Of a stretch of 64,000 bases of DNA, positions 46,782 to 56,094 are shown in pieces. Every line of letters starts with the position of its first letter. Position 1 is the stretch's first letter. The position numbers were made by a program, and so were the translations under genes. Under the pieces are notes generated by a model, which worked only from the letters and a program-made list of their open reading frames with translations, was not told the DNA's origin and made no database searches. Source of the stretch: Desulfobotulus mexicanus (GTDB taxonomy: Bacteria > Desulfobacterota > Desulfobacteria > Desulfobacterales > ASO4-4); assembly GCF_006175995.1 (NCBI RefSeq), contig NZ_VDMB01000001.1, forward strand, positions 186,001-250,000, in the 5' to 3' direction.

Positions 46782-46796
46782 GGGGCCTCCGGGAAG

Positions 46797-47453
46797 TTAG
46801 AAGATAAAATCAATGCTGTACCAGTCTGTTTCAAAGTCCCAGAATGAAAGAAAAAAAAGGATGTGATGCAGATAAAGGGGCAGGGTAAATTCGCTGAGTT
46901 TGGCTTTGGCCCGCAGCCTGTATTGCTGTTTTCTTTCCAGTTCATCGACCTGGGCAATGACAAGGTTGGACAGTGAGCCCATCTTTCGTTTGGCTTCTTC
47001 AAAATCTCTTGTTTCATGGGGGGCGAAGCCTTCCCAGGAGCGGGTAACGGTATAACTTTCCCGTATGGCATTGTAGCGGATGGTATGGGTGACCGTGATA
47101 TTGGCAATTTCAGCAAAACGCCAGAAACGGCGGGGGCTTTCCAGAACAAGGAAAAAAGAGAAGGTCACAGGAACACCGCTTTGCACGGCGGCTTCTATTT
47201 TGGGTGTGAAGGCTCCTTCCGTGCGCAGGTGAATTTCAATGGACAAATCGTTCTGGGCCAGAATAAGGCTTGTTATGGATGCTTCCCCTGCATCCGCCGT
47301 CTGGATGAATATAAGGGGCTGGAGCAGGAGAAATAAAAGCAGAGCCTTAAGGCAATGCAGGGCATGGTGCCTTGTTTTTTTTTGAATCTGAGTTTGTAGA
47401 AAAGGTGAAAAACCCATAGCCCTGCGCCCCTGTGTTTCGGTATTGACCAGCAT
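46797..47453 (-). CDS. DUF4390 protein
   Basis: A 218-residue exported protein. A hydrophobic N-terminal segment (ALLLFLLLQPLIFIQTADA) acts as signal or anchor, then comes a beta-rich domain (ITSLILAQNDLSIEIHLRTEGAF, ESPRRFWRFAEIANITVTHTIRYNAI, YTVTRSW) and a C-terminal hydrophobic end (LYLHHILFFLSFWDFETDW). It sits just before the NtrY-like gene with a 15-bp gap. Its function is unknown; position suggests a part in signal input to NtrY. Confidence 0.85.
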   Translation of the reverse strand: MLVNTETQGRRAMGFSPFLQTQIQKKTRHHALHCLKALLLFLLLQPLIFIQTADAGEASITSLILAQNDLSIEIHLRTEGAFTPKIEAAVQSGVPVTFSFFLVLESPRRFWRFAEIANITVTHTIRYNAIRESYTVTRSWEGFAPHETRDFEEAKRKMGSLSNLVIAQVDELERKQQYRLRAKAKLSEFTLPLYLHHILFFLSFWDFETDWYSIDFIF

Positions 47454-47459
47454 CTTTTT

Positions 47460-48182
47460 TTAGTCCTGATGACGGGGAGCCACCAGGGACCGCAGCCAGC
47501 CGAAGACCGTATTTCCCCGCAAAAGATCCCTGTCCAGGAGGTCAAACTGTCGGCCTACTTCCTTTGGGTCCGAAAGCCAGTCTCCCCGGGTTACGATTTT
47601 CCTTTCAGGGTCCAGCTGCCGTACAACCATTGCAGGGTTGCCAGCGGCAATGCAGTTTTCTGGAATATCCTTGACCACCACACTGCCGGCACCGATGATA
47701 CTGTTATTGCCTATGGTCACACCCTTGCCGATGATGGCACTGTCCCCCAGCCAGACATTGTCGCCTATGATCACTGGTTTTGTGATGCCGATGGGCATGG
47801 ATCTGTCATAGAGGTCGTGCCAGTCAGAATCAGTGATGTAAACTCCGTTGGCCATCATGGTGTTGGAGCCGATGATTATTTTTTCTGCAGCACTGATGCG
47901 GGTGCCGGGACAGATGAGGCAGTAGTCACCGATCTCAATGCCATGGATGTCTTTTTTGTCGCTCCAGACACAGAGTCTTACCCTGGAATCAGGGCTGGCT
48001 ATGATGGTGGTGAAACTGCCGACCCGGACAGGGCCTCCGAAAACTTCCATATACCAGGGTTTGATGGCATGGATGCCATGGCCTAAGCTTTCAAATTCCG
48101 GTTTCAGAAATTTTTTTAAGTAAAACTTCTGAAACCGGTTATATGCTTTTTTTATGAAGTAGGGGCGATGATCTTTACGCAA
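47460..48182 (-). CDS. Hexapeptide acyltransferase (maltose/galactoside acetyltransferase-like)
   Basis: A 240-residue left-handed beta-helix acetyltransferase: hexapeptide turns from IEIGDYCLICPGTRISAAEKIIIGSN to VIIGDNVWLGDSAIIGKGVTIGNNSIIGAGSVVVKDIPEN. It has the closing AAGNPAMVVR and a C-terminal tail of about 45 residues. The N-terminal basic helical segment (KKAYNRFQKFYLKKFLKP) may bind membrane. The substrate is unknown, likely a sugar or lipid-linked glycan. The gene starts 16 bp after the toroid-protein gene. Confidence 0.87.
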   Translation of the reverse strand: MRKDHRPYFIKKAYNRFQKFYLKKFLKPEFESLGHGIHAIKPWYMEVFGGPVRVGSFTTIIASPDSRVRLCVWSDKKDIHGIEIGDYCLICPGTRISAAEKIIIGSNTMMANGVYITDSDWHDLYDRSMPIGITKPVIIGDNVWLGDSAIIGKGVTIGNNSIIGAGSVVVKDIPENCIAAGNPAMVVRQLDPERKIVTRGDWLSDPKEVGRQFDLLDRDLLRGNTVFGWLRSLVAPRHQD

Positions 48183-48198
48183 AGGAAAACCTCTTTAT

Positions 48199-49254
48199 TT
48201 AAAAAGCGTCCGTAATGACGCCATAGGGATTGTCTGCCCAGAAAGCATGGTCAAAAAGGCCCGCTGCCGGAGTAATACCGTAAAGGGCATCTGCAGCCAT
48301 GAGTACCACCGCATTGGTCCAGGTCAGCCTGTCTTCGGGCCAGATGACCATGTCCGGGAAGGTGAAGCCGCACCAGAAAGAGCCGTCTTCGTATCTGCGA
48401 TCCAGAATCCAGTTGAAAACAATGCGGGCCTGTCCGGTATTGCCCATGGCGGCCAGGGCCAGAACCAGCTCCGAGGTTTCTGCCATGGTTACCCAGGGGT
48501 TGTCTGAAACACAGCGCACACCCATGTCTTCCACAATAAATTTTTTCCAGTATTTATCAATGCGCTTCTGGGCTTCCGGCCCGGAAAGGGCACCGCAGAG
48601 AACGGGGTAGAACCAGTCCATGGAGTAGCGGGACTTGGATACGTTGAAGACATGGCGGCGGTGGCGGATGGCATGGCCCAGCTTTGTAAGGGCTTTCTGC
48701 CATGCTTCTGAGGGCTTTTCAAGGATGAATGCAATGGCGCAGGCACATTTGAGACTCATGAAGATGGAGCTTGAGCCCGTGAGAAGGCACATGGGATCAA
48801 GTTTGCCTTCCGGGCTTCTGGCCCACCAGATTTCTCCGTCCGGAGACTGCATATCCAGAATGAAAGCCATGGCCTTTTCCAGCACGGGCCAGTATTCTTC
48901 CAGAAAAGCCCTGTCCTTTGTGATCAGCCAGTCGTGGAAAAGGCCTGTGGCAATGTAGGCAGTCATGTTGGTGTCCTGGGTGCGGTCATCGGGAAGACCG
49001 TTTTTATAGGAGGCGTACCAGGCACCGTTTTCCAGCTGCTGATCCTTAAGCCATGCAAAGCCTTTGCGTGCTGCAGCATGGTGGCCTGCAATGGAGAGCC
49101 CCATGATGGATTCCACCATGTCCCAGGGATCTGTTTTGTCTCCCCCGCACCAGGGGATTTCTCCGGACTCCCTCTGGGTGGCAAGGATGCTGGCACCGAC
49201 AATGTCCGTATCCAGGGGTAGGGGAAGGTTTTGTTTTGAGGTTTTGACTTCCAT
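48199..49254 (-). CDS. Alpha/alpha-toroid protein (prenyltransferase-like / six-hairpin fold)
   Basis: A 351-residue protein with repeated helical hairpins holding QRESGEIPWCGGDKTDPWDMVESIMGLSIAG, GFAWLKDQQLENGAWYASY, FILDMQSPDGEIWWARSP and VFNWILDRRYEDGSFWCGFTFPD. Such Q-x-(D/E)-G-x-W repeats are typical of terpene cyclase / prenyltransferase and glycosidase toroids. It may act on a sugar or prenyl chain; the neighbouring acyltransferase suggests a glycan. No secretion signal is seen with the start at 49254 (MEVKTSKQN), chosen over a poorly supported 33-residue extension. Confidence 0.75.
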   Translation of the reverse strand: MEVKTSKQNLPLPLDTDIVGASILATQRESGEIPWCGGDKTDPWDMVESIMGLSIAGHHAAARKGFAWLKDQQLENGAWYASYKNGLPDDRTQDTNMTAYIATGLFHDWLITKDRAFLEEYWPVLEKAMAFILDMQSPDGEIWWARSPEGKLDPMCLLTGSSSIFMSLKCACAIAFILEKPSEAWQKALTKLGHAIRHRRHVFNVSKSRYSMDWFYPVLCGALSGPEAQKRIDKYWKKFIVEDMGVRCVSDNPWVTMAETSELVLALAAMGNTGQARIVFNWILDRRYEDGSFWCGFTFPDMVIWPEDRLTWTNAVVLMAADALYGITPAAGLFDHAFWADNPYGVITDAF

Positions 49255-49493
49255 TTTCTTCCTTTTTGCAATCCGGGTAACCCGGCTGTATAAGGGTTGA
49301 ACAAAACTGTTTTTTATGTTTGACGGTCTGTTTAGTTTGTATAGAAAATACAATCCCGACAGATATCAAAAAAATCCTTTGGCTGCAATATATTAAGGAT
49401 GTACCCACCATCCTTTGGCCGTTGACTTTTGATGCTTTCTGTCTTAATCAATAAATCTTGATGTATTAATCTTTAGCAATTCAGGAGAAAACC

Positions 49494-50348
49494 TTGGAAA
49501 CTTATACGACCCCAACAGGCATGCAGGCACAGTCGTTGAACTGGAAAAGGCAGGGCCTTCGTATCGGCCTTGTACCCACCATGGGTTTTCTGCATGAGGG
49601 GCATCTGTCCCTGATGGACATTGCCGCTGCCCATGCCGACCTTGTGGTGGTGAGTATCTTTGTAAATCCCACCCAGTTCGGTCCGACGGAAGATCTGGAG
49701 GCCTATCCCAGAAATCTTGAGAGGGATCTGGCCCTTTGCAGGGAGCGGGGCGTGGCCGCTGTATTTACACCGGAGCCTTCCGATGTTTATGGACAGGAAT
49801 ACCAGAGTTATGTGAGTCTTGAAAAACTTCCCAATCATCTTTGTGGCCTGTCCCGGCCTGTTCATTTCCGAGGGGTTGCAACGGTGGTGAGCAAGCTTTT
49901 CAATATTGTTCTTCCGGATATTGCGGTTTTCGGGGAAAAGGATTTTCAGCAGCTGGCTGTAATCCGTAGGCTGACAGAGGATCTGAATTTTCCCGTACGC
50001 ATCATGGGTGGGCCCATTGTCCGTGAGTCCGACGGGCTGGCCATGAGTTCAAGAAATGCCTACCTTTCTTCCGAAGAACGGGCGTCGGCCCTCTGTCTTT
50101 CCGAGGCTTTGAAGAATACGGCGGCTGAGGTGGAAAAAGGAGAAAGGGATGTAGCCGTGCTGAAGGCATCAGCGGAAAAGACCATTTTTTCCCGGCCCCA
50201 TACGGAAATAGATTATATTGCCTTCTGTGATCCCCAAACCCTTGAGGCCGTTGACCTCATTGACGGACCCACCCTCATGGCCCTTGCCGTGAAGGTGGGC
50301 AGTACCCGGCTGATTGATAATCAGGTCTTACGGGTGGGGCTTGCATAA
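49494..50348 (+). CDS. panC: Pantoate--beta-alanine ligase (pantothenate synthetase)
   Basis: A 284-residue enzyme: GLVPTMGFLHEGHLSLMDIA (HxGH motif), VSIFVNPTQFGPTEDLEAYPR, FRGVATVVSKLFNIVLPDIAVFGEKDFQQ and ESDGLAMSSRNAYLS. All are active-site blocks of PanC. It makes pantothenate, upstream of CoaD in the CoA route (coaD is at 41.9 kb). The start is a TTG at 49494 after an AGGAG site; there is no earlier ATG. Confidence 0.96.
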   Translation: METYTTPTGMQAQSLNWKRQGLRIGLVPTMGFLHEGHLSLMDIAAAHADLVVVSIFVNPTQFGPTEDLEAYPRNLERDLALCRERGVAAVFTPEPSDVYGQEYQSYVSLEKLPNHLCGLSRPVHFRGVATVVSKLFNIVLPDIAVFGEKDFQQLAVIRRLTEDLNFPVRIMGGPIVRESDGLAMSSRNAYLSSEERASALCLSEALKNTAAEVEKGERDVAVLKASAEKTIFSRPHTEIDYIAFCDPQTLEAVDLIDGPTLMALAVKVGSTRLIDNQVLRVGLA

Positions 50349-50356
50349 GGTGCACA

Positions 50357-50544
50357 GGCACAAAGGCTATTTGTTTGTGACGCAATCTTATTCGGGAGCT
50401 TCTTGCCCTGTGCTGAAGCGGTAAAAACTTATCGGCACAGACAGGCTTAACTTATGGATTGCCATAGCCGCTTCAGGTACGCTGCCTTATGTGCCGACTT
50501 TAGACAGTCTGCGGCTTCTTTCGCATACAAATAGCCCGTGTGCC
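50357..50544. repeat. Dispersed palindromic repeat, partial and diverged copy C'
   Basis: GGCACAAAGGCTATTTG (from 50357) and ATAGCCCGTGTGCC (to 50544) form the outer stem. Inside, GTGACGCAATCTTATTCGGG, GCGGTAAAAACT, GGCACAGACAGGCTTAA and GCGGCTTCTTTCGCA match the family, but the right-arm block (AGGCCTGCGAAGCTCTGATCC of copies A and D) is missing. It starts 8 bp after the panC stop and is followed by full copy D. Confidence 0.8.
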
Positions 50545-50617
50545 TTATGCCAATATCACCTGCAAATTACCAAATCCAGGTATCAAATGACTGAAATTGT
50601 AATTTTGTAAATCCATG

Positions 50618-50984
50618 GGATAAAAGTAACTGTTCAGCACAATTTTTCTTTAGCAAATCGAATACCTTTAATCAGGTGAATAGACAACCGGACTATTTGT
50701 TCGTGACGCAATCTTATTCGGGAGCTTCTTGTTCTGTGCGGAAGCGGCAAAAACTCCCCGCCACAGGCAGGATAAGTTTTTTGATTACCATGGCAGGCTT
50801 AAGCACGCTGCCTTTGTGGCGGCTCAGACAGTTTGCCGCTTCTTTCGCACAGGCCTGCGAAGCTCTGATCCGAAACGATTACAATGTCACTCACAAACAG
50901 CCCGACTGTCTTTTGCTAGAATCAAAACCTTGAAATTAAACACAATCTTTCAGGTTAAAATGCACTGAATAATTACGGGTAAAA
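50618..50984 (+). repeat. Dispersed palindromic repeat, copy D, with target duplication
   Basis: The element (50626-50976, 351 bp) starts GTAACTGTTCAGCACA and ends TGCACTGAATAATTAC, inverted terminal repeats. It is flanked by GGATAAAA (50618-50625) and GGGTAAAA (50977-50984), a 7-of-8 direct duplication. The internal hairpin blocks are as in copy A. It lies between panC and metK. Confidence 0.92.
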
Positions 50985-51064
50985 AGTACTGAAAACTTTG
51001 AAGGCTGCGTAAAAATTTGTTTTTTTCATCCGGTCCTTAGGGCCGTATATAAAGGAGTTGGACT

Positions 51065-52231
51065 ATGAGTAAGGAACGTATGCTGTTTACATCGGAGTCC
51101 GTGACCGAAGGTCATCCTGACAAGGTGGCTGATGCCATCTCCGATGCCATTCTTGATGCCATTATGGCCCAGGACACCCGCTGCCGTGTGGCCTGTGAAA
51201 CCCTTGTCACAACGGGAATGGCCATCATTGCCGGGGAAATTACCACATCCTGCTATGTGGATATGCCCCAGATCGTTCGCAATACCATCCGGGAGATCGG
51301 CTACAATTCCTCGGATATGGGCTTTGACTGGCAGACCTGTGCCGTCATGACCAGTATTGATCAGCAGTCTCCGGACATTGCCCAGGGCGTGGACCGGGAA
51401 AGTGAAGACGAGCAGGGTGCCGGGGATCAGGGCCTTATGTTCGGTTTTGCCTGCAATGATACACCTGAGCTGATGCCTGCTCCCATCATGATGGCCCATC
51501 AGCTGACCCGCAGGCTGGCTGCCGTACGCAAGGAAAGCACCATAGATTTTCTTCGTCCTGATGGTAAAGCCCAGGTTACTGTGGAGTATGAGGGATGCAG
51601 GCCTTTGCGTGTGGATGCGGTGGTGCTTTCCACCCAGCATGCGCCTGATGTGCCCTATGCGGTACTGAAGGAAGCGGTGATGGAAGAGGTGATCCGTTCC
51701 GTGATTCCGGCCCATATGCTGGATGAAAAAACCAAGTATTATATTAATCCCACGGGTAAGTTTGTGATTGGTGGACCCATGGGAGACTGCGGTCTTACGG
51801 GCCGGAAGATCATTGTGGATACCTATGGTGGACAGGGAAGCCATGGGGGAGGGTGCTTTTCCGGCAAGGATCCTTCCAAGGTGGATCGAAGTGCTTCCTA
51901 CATGGGGCGTTATATAGCTAAAAATATTGTGGCTGCGGGTCTTGCGGATAAGTGCGAGATTCAGGTGGCCTATGCCATCGGTGTGGCGGATCCGGTTTCC
52001 GTTCTGGTGAACTCCTACGGAACGGGCAAGGTGTCTGATATGCGTCTGGCAGAGATTGTACGCGCCGTATTTAATCTGCGTCCTGCTGCCATTGTGCGTC
52101 AGCTGAATCTGCTTCAGCCCATTTACCGCCAGACCTCAGCCTATGGTCACTTTGGCCGGAATGAGCGGCCCGGCTTCACCTGGGAGGAAATCGATAAGGT
52201 GGAAGCCCTGAAGGCGGTAGCCGGTATCTGA
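51065..52231 (+). CDS. metK: S-adenosylmethionine synthetase
   Basis: A 388-residue enzyme: [40 protein letters not shown]-type block (here [16 protein letters not shown]), [21 protein letters not shown] and [34 protein letters not shown]. All match MetK. It forms SAM from methionine and ATP. AGGAG precedes the ATG. The 90 bp between repeat D and the gene hold the promoter; no SAM riboswitch was recognised. Confidence 0.98.
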   Translation: MSKERMLFTSESVTEGHPDKVADAISDAILDAIMAQDTRCRVACETLVTTGMAIIAGEITTSCYVDMPQIVRNTIREIGYNSSDMGFDWQTCAVMTSIDQQSPDIAQGVDRESEDEQGAGDQGLMFGFACNDTPELMPAPIMMAHQLTRRLAAVRKESTIDFLRPDGKAQVTVEYEGCRPLRVDAVVLSTQHAPDVPYAVLKEAVMEEVIRSVIPAHMLDEKTKYYINPTGKFVIGGPMGDCGLTGRKIIVDTYGGQGSHGGGCFSGKDPSKVDRSASYMGRYIAKNIVAAGLADKCEIQVAYAIGVADPVSVLVNSYGTGKVSDMRLAEIVRAVFNLRPAAIVRQLNLLQPIYRQTSAYGHFGRNERPGFTWEEIDKVEALKAVAGI

Positions 52232-52538
52232 TCGTTAAGGCTAGTTCCTGGAATGGAGAAACCTTTTGACTCCTCCTTCCTCTGGGAAAGGCCCGGGGTG
52301 AGGGTTTTGTTTTCGGGTATATTTAATCTCGGAAGTAGCCTAAGGACGTTTGTTATCGAAGAATGAAAAAGGGGTGGCCTTCTGGCTGCCCTTTTTTGTA
52401 TGATTTTTGTTTGGTCTCACAAAAGCTGCATTTTCCCCTAATCTTTTCTGAACAATCCTCCCCTATCTTTCTTCTCGATGATGTTCTGACACCCATTCCG
52501 GGGTTTTAGTTACAACAAATGAATAAGGAGAAGATAAG
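52232..52538. other. Intergenic region between metK and pstS
   Basis: About 305 bp holding the metK-side terminator (52366-52397) and then the presumed phosphate-regulated promoter of pstS. No clear Pho-box direct repeat could be read by eye. An AAGGAGAAG ribosome site precedes the pstS ATG. Confidence 0.5.
52366..52397 (+). terminator. Rho-independent terminator downstream of metK
   Basis: AAAAAGGGGTGGCC pairs imperfectly with GGCTGCCCTTTTTT around a TTCT loop. The 3' arm ends in the six-T run. Confidence 0.85.
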
Positions 52539-53354
52539 ATGCTGAGAAAAGCCGGTCTTTTTTTTACTGCCCTTGCCTTCCTTTGCTTGGGAAGTGGTGC
52601 AGCCTTTGCTGAAAGGCTTTCCATTAACGGTTCCACTACCGTATTGCCCGCAGCCCAGAAGCTTGCCGAAGCCTTTATGAAGGTCCGCCCCGATGTGACG
52701 GTTTCCGTTGCAGGCGGTGGTTCCGGTAATGGTATCAAAGCTATTGTTGATGGTACCACCCACGTTGGCAATTCCTCGCGTTTTATCAGAAACAGTGAAG
52801 TCAGGATGGCAGTGGAAAAGGATACCTATCCGGTTCCCTTCCGCATTGGTCTTGATTGTATCGTGCCCGTGGTTCACCCGGACAATCCCGTTAAAGATCT
52901 TTCTCTGGATCAGCTGAGGGATATGTACACGGGTAAAATCCGCAACTGGAAAGAAGTTGGTGGCAGGGATATGCGCGTGGTGGTTATTTCCAGGGACTCT
53001 TCATCAGGAACCTTTGAATCCTGGGGAGATCTTGTGATGAACAAGCAGCGCGTGGTGCCCAGTGCCCTGACGGTTCCTTCCAATGGAGGGCTGGTTCAGG
53101 CCGTTACCACAACACCCGGTGCCATTGGTTACATTGCTCTGGGTTATGTGAACAAGGATGTGAAGATGGTTTCTGTGGATGGGGTTATGGGCAGTGAGGA
53201 AAATACCATCAGCGGTCGCTATCCCATTTCAAGACCACTTTTCATGTTCACCAGGGGCTGGCCTGAAGGTGTGACGCTGGATTTCATTAATTTTGTTTTT
53301 TCCAAAAAGGGACAGGAAGAGGTTAAGGCTTCCGGCAGCATACCCGTTTACTGA
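52539..53354 (+). CDS. pstS: Phosphate ABC transporter substrate-binding protein
   Basis: A 271-residue periplasmic protein with a signal peptide (GLFFTALAFLCLGSGAAFA). It has the phosphate-binding blocks INGSTTVLPAAQKLAEAFM, VAGGGSGNGIKAIVDGTTHVGNSSR, DQLRDMYTGKIRNWKEVGG, SRDSSSGTFESWGDLV and GAIGYIALGYV. It is the short PstS type common in anaerobes and Gram-positives. First gene of the pst-pho operon. Confidence 0.96.
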   Translation: MLRKAGLFFTALAFLCLGSGAAFAERLSINGSTTVLPAAQKLAEAFMKVRPDVTVSVAGGGSGNGIKAIVDGTTHVGNSSRFIRNSEVRMAVEKDTYPVPFRIGLDCIVPVVHPDNPVKDLSLDQLRDMYTGKIRNWKEVGGRDMRVVVISRDSSSGTFESWGDLVMNKQRVVPSALTVPSNGGLVQAVTTTPGAIGYIALGYVNKDVKMVSVDGVMGSEENTISGRYPISRPLFMFTRGWPEGVTLDFINFVFSKKGQEEVKASGSIPVY

Positions 53355-53384
53355 TCCTTGCAGGGAATAAAAATAATGAAGGAT

Positions 53385-53428
53385 GCGGTGTGTGGAGGAT
53401 CTTTTCAGGCGCACACCGCTTTTTTTAC
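53385..53428 (+). terminator. Hairpin with T-run between pstS and pstC
   Basis: GCGGTGTG (53385-53392) and CACACCGC (53412-53419) form a perfect 8-bp stem followed by seven or eight Ts. It would partly stop transcripts after pstS, which fits the need for more binding protein than membrane subunits. Confidence 0.8.
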
Positions 53429-53449
53429 ATTCATCATAAGGAACTTGGC

Positions 53450-54343
53450 ATGGCAGTTTTACGCAATAGGACGGAAAAAGCGATTCACTGGCTTTTTTTG
53501 GGTATTGCCACGGTTTCCATCGGTATTCTTGTTTTGATTATGTTTTTTCTGTTCCATGAGGGCCTGCCCATTTTTAAGACCGTCACGGTGCAGGAGTTTG
53601 TTCTTGGCCATTACTGGTACCCGACCGATGATCCTTCGGATTTCGGTATACTTCCCCTCATTGTGGCCTCCCTCTTTGTTACTCTGCTTTCCGCTATGAT
53701 TTCAATCCCCCTGGGGGTTATGACTGCTGTGTATCTTTCTGAAATTGCATCCAGAAAGGTTGCTGAAATTGTCAAGCCCGTTGTAGAGCTGCTGGCTGCT
53801 CTTCCCAGTGTGGTAATTGGTTTTTTCGGAATGGTGCTGGTGGGGCCTTTTCTTCAGAAAACTTTTGGTATTCCCATAGGTCTGAATCTTTTCAATGCCT
53901 CTTTGATGCTGGCCTTTATGTCTGTTCCCACCATTTGCTCCATCGCCGAAGATGCCCTGTATTCCGTTCCTGATTCCTTAAGGGAAGCATCTCTGGCCCT
54001 TGGGGCCACAGAGCTGGAGACCATTGTCAAGGTGATTGTTCCGGCAGGTCTTTCGGGTATCAGCACTGCCATTATTCTGGGCATGAGCCGGGCCATAGGT
54101 GAAACCATGGTGGTTCTCATGGTGGCTGGCGGGGCAGCCATGCTGCCGGGTTCCATCTTTGATCCGGTGCGGCCCATGCCGGCAAGTATTGCGTCAGAAA
54201 TGGCCGAGGCTCCCTTCAGGGGAGAACATTATCACGCCCTTTTTGCCATTGGCATAGTGCTTTTTCTCTTTACCATGGCCTTTAACCTTGTGGCGGACCA
54301 GATTGCACAGCGTTACAGGCAGAGCGGGGAGGCTTCATTATGA
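53450..54343 (+). CDS. pstC: Phosphate ABC transporter permease PstC
   Basis: A 297-residue membrane protein with six helices. The BPD-permease EAA block is SLREASLALGATELETIVKVIVPAGLSGI; ISIPLGVMTAVYLSEIA and VELLAALPSVVIGFFGMV are typical of PstC. The start at 53450 (MAVLRNRTEK) is chosen over a longer frame that would overlap the terminator hairpin. It overlaps pstA by ATGA. Confidence 0.95.
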   Translation: MAVLRNRTEKAIHWLFLGIATVSIGILVLIMFFLFHEGLPIFKTVTVQEFVLGHYWYPTDDPSDFGILPLIVASLFVTLLSAMISIPLGVMTAVYLSEIASRKVAEIVKPVVELLAALPSVVIGFFGMVLVGPFLQKTFGIPIGLNLFNASLMLAFMSVPTICSIAEDALYSVPDSLREASLALGATELETIVKVIVPAGLSGISTAIILGMSRAIGETMVVLMVAGGAAMLPGSIFDPVRPMPASIASEMAEAPFRGEHYHALFAIGIVLFLFTMAFNLVADQIAQRYRQSGEASL

Positions 54344-55266
54344 AAGATTTGTCTGAAGAGTCCCTTTCTGATGAAAACGGCGGGATAAAAGGGATCTTTG
54401 AGAAGGGTGCAGGCCTTGGTGGACGGCGCAGAATGCAGGCACTGTGGTTTGGTTTCTTCCGGGGCGCAGCCCTCATCAATGGCTTTGCCCTTGGTCTCAT
54501 TCTTTTTTTCATGTTTTCCCGGGGATGGCAGGCCATTTCATGGGAGTTTCTCACCCAGCCTCCCAGGGACTCCATGACAGCGGGGGGCATTTTTCCCTGC
54601 ATAATAGGTACCCTTGGTCTTGCTCTGGGGGCCATTGCCGTGGCACTGCCCATCGGCGTGGCCTCAGCCATCTATCTCAATGAATATGCCAGCTCAGGGA
54701 AAATCATGCGGATCATTCGCCTGGGCATCAGTAACCTTGCAGGTGTTCCTTCTGTGGTTTTCGGGCTTTTCGGCCTGGCTTTCTTCTGTATCATCCTTGG
54801 TATGGGAGTAAGCCTTGCTGCGGGGGCGCTTACCCTTGGTGCCATGACATTGCCGGTGATCATTGGTGCCACGGAAGAAGCCCTGAAATCCGTTCCGGAT
54901 ACCTACAGGGAAGCTTCTCTGGGGCTGGGAGCCACCCGGTGGCAGACCATCTGGCGGGTGGTCCTGCCTTCTGCCCTGCCGGGAATTCTCACAGGAGCAA
55001 TTCTTGGGATCAGCCGGGCTGCCGGGGAAACGGCTCCCATTATGTTCACCGCAGCGGTTTTCTTTACTCCGAAGATTCCTTCTTCCATCATGGATGAGGT
55101 CATGGCTCTGCCCTATCATATTTATGTTCTGGCAACGGCTGGCACCAGTATAGAGCAGACCAGACCCCTGCAGTATGGAACGGCCCTTGTGCTCATTGCC
55201 CTTGTATTGGGCATGAATCTGGTGGCGATTATTTACCGTTCAAAGCTGCGTAAGAAAATGCGTTAA
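54340..55266 (+). CDS. pstA: Phosphate ABC transporter permease PstA
   Basis: A 308-residue membrane protein: a charged N-terminus, then six helices. Includes AIAVALPIGVASAIYLNEYA, ISNLAGVPSVVFGLFGLAFF and the EAA block TYREASLGLGATRWQTIWRVVLPSALPGIL, which mark PstA. It pairs with PstC to form the inner-membrane channel. The start overlaps pstC's stop (ATGA). Confidence 0.95.
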   Translation: MKDLSEESLSDENGGIKGIFEKGAGLGGRRRMQALWFGFFRGAALINGFALGLILFFMFSRGWQAISWEFLTQPPRDSMTAGGIFPCIIGTLGLALGAIAVALPIGVASAIYLNEYASSGKIMRIIRLGISNLAGVPSVVFGLFGLAFFCIILGMGVSLAAGALTLGAMTLPVIIGATEEALKSVPDTYREASLGLGATRWQTIWRVVLPSALPGILTGAILGISRAAGETAPIMFTAAVFFTPKIPSSIMDEVMALPYHIYVLATAGTSIEQTRPLQYGTALVLIALVLGMNLVAIIYRSKLRKKMR

Positions 55267-55316
55267 GAATGAAGGAAAAAGTTTTTTTACAGGTATGGTG
55301 AGATAAAGGGTGAGCC

Positions 55317-56078
55317 ATGGAAAAAAAATGGAAAATGCAGGCAAAGGGGCTGAATTTTTATTACGGTAATTTTCAGGCACTTTACGATATTGATCTTGGC
55401 TTTCGGGAGAGGGATGTAACGGCACTGATAGGTCCTTCGGGTTGTGGTAAAAGTACCTTTTTGCGCTGTCTGAACCGGATGAATGATCTGATTCCCATCA
55501 GTCGGGTAAAGGGAGAAGTTCTTCTGGATGACAATAATATTTATGCTCCTTCCGTGGACGTGGTTCGCCTCCGAAGGAAAATTGGCATGGTATTCCAGAA
55601 GCCTAATCCTTTTCCAAAGACGATTTTTGAGAATGTGGCCTACGGACTTCGGGTGAACGGCGTGCGGGATAAAAATATCATTGCAGGGCAGGTGGAAAAA
55701 AGCCTGCGGCAGGCGGCACTCTGGGAAGAAGTGAAGGACAGGCTGCATGAATCCGCTCTGGGCATGAGTGGTGGTCAGCAGCAGCGTCTTTGCATTGCAA
55801 GGGCCCTTGCCGTGGAACCGGAGGTGCTGCTCATGGATGAACCTGCCTCTGCCCTTGATCCTCTGGCCACCCAGAAGATTGAGGAGCTGATCCATGAGCT
55901 AAAGCGCTTTTATTCCATCATCATCGTCACCCATAATATGCAGCAGGCGGCCCGGGTGTCCGATACAACGGCTTTTTTTTATATGGGTCGTATTATAGAA
56001 GTGGATGAGACCGATACTATTTTCACAAATCCCAAAAACAAACAGACAGAAGAATACATAACGGGCCGTTTCGGCTGA
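55317..56078 (+). CDS. pstB: Phosphate ABC transporter ATPase PstB
   Basis: A 253-residue ABC ATPase with an intact Walker A (GPSGCGKST), Q-loop [23 protein letters not shown], signature [15 protein letters not shown], Walker [13 protein letters not shown] and switch His in [11 protein letters not shown]. The [12 protein letters not shown] and [14 protein letters not shown] segments are diagnostic of PstB. It energises phosphate uptake and contacts PhoU. Confidence 0.98.
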   Translation: MEKKWKMQAKGLNFYYGNFQALYDIDLGFRERDVTALIGPSGCGKSTFLRCLNRMNDLIPISRVKGEVLLDDNNIYAPSVDVVRLRRKIGMVFQKPNPFPKTIFENVAYGLRVNGVRDKNIIAGQVEKSLRQAALWEEVKDRLHESALGMSGGQQQRLCIARALAVEPEVLLMDEPASALDPLATQKIEELIHELKRFYSIIIVTHNMQQAARVSDTTAFFYMGRIIEVDETDTIFTNPKNKQTEEYITGRFG

Positions 56079-56094
56079 TATTGGAGGGGGAAAT

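Noticed and set aside
50977-51064. SAM riboswitch before metK
   Set aside because: Only 88 bp remain between the repeat and the gene and no SAM-I, SAM-II or related conserved core could be read.
52440-52530. Pho box upstream of pstS
   Set aside because: The expected CTGTCAT direct repeats are not evident; only a loose TTCTGACA match is present.
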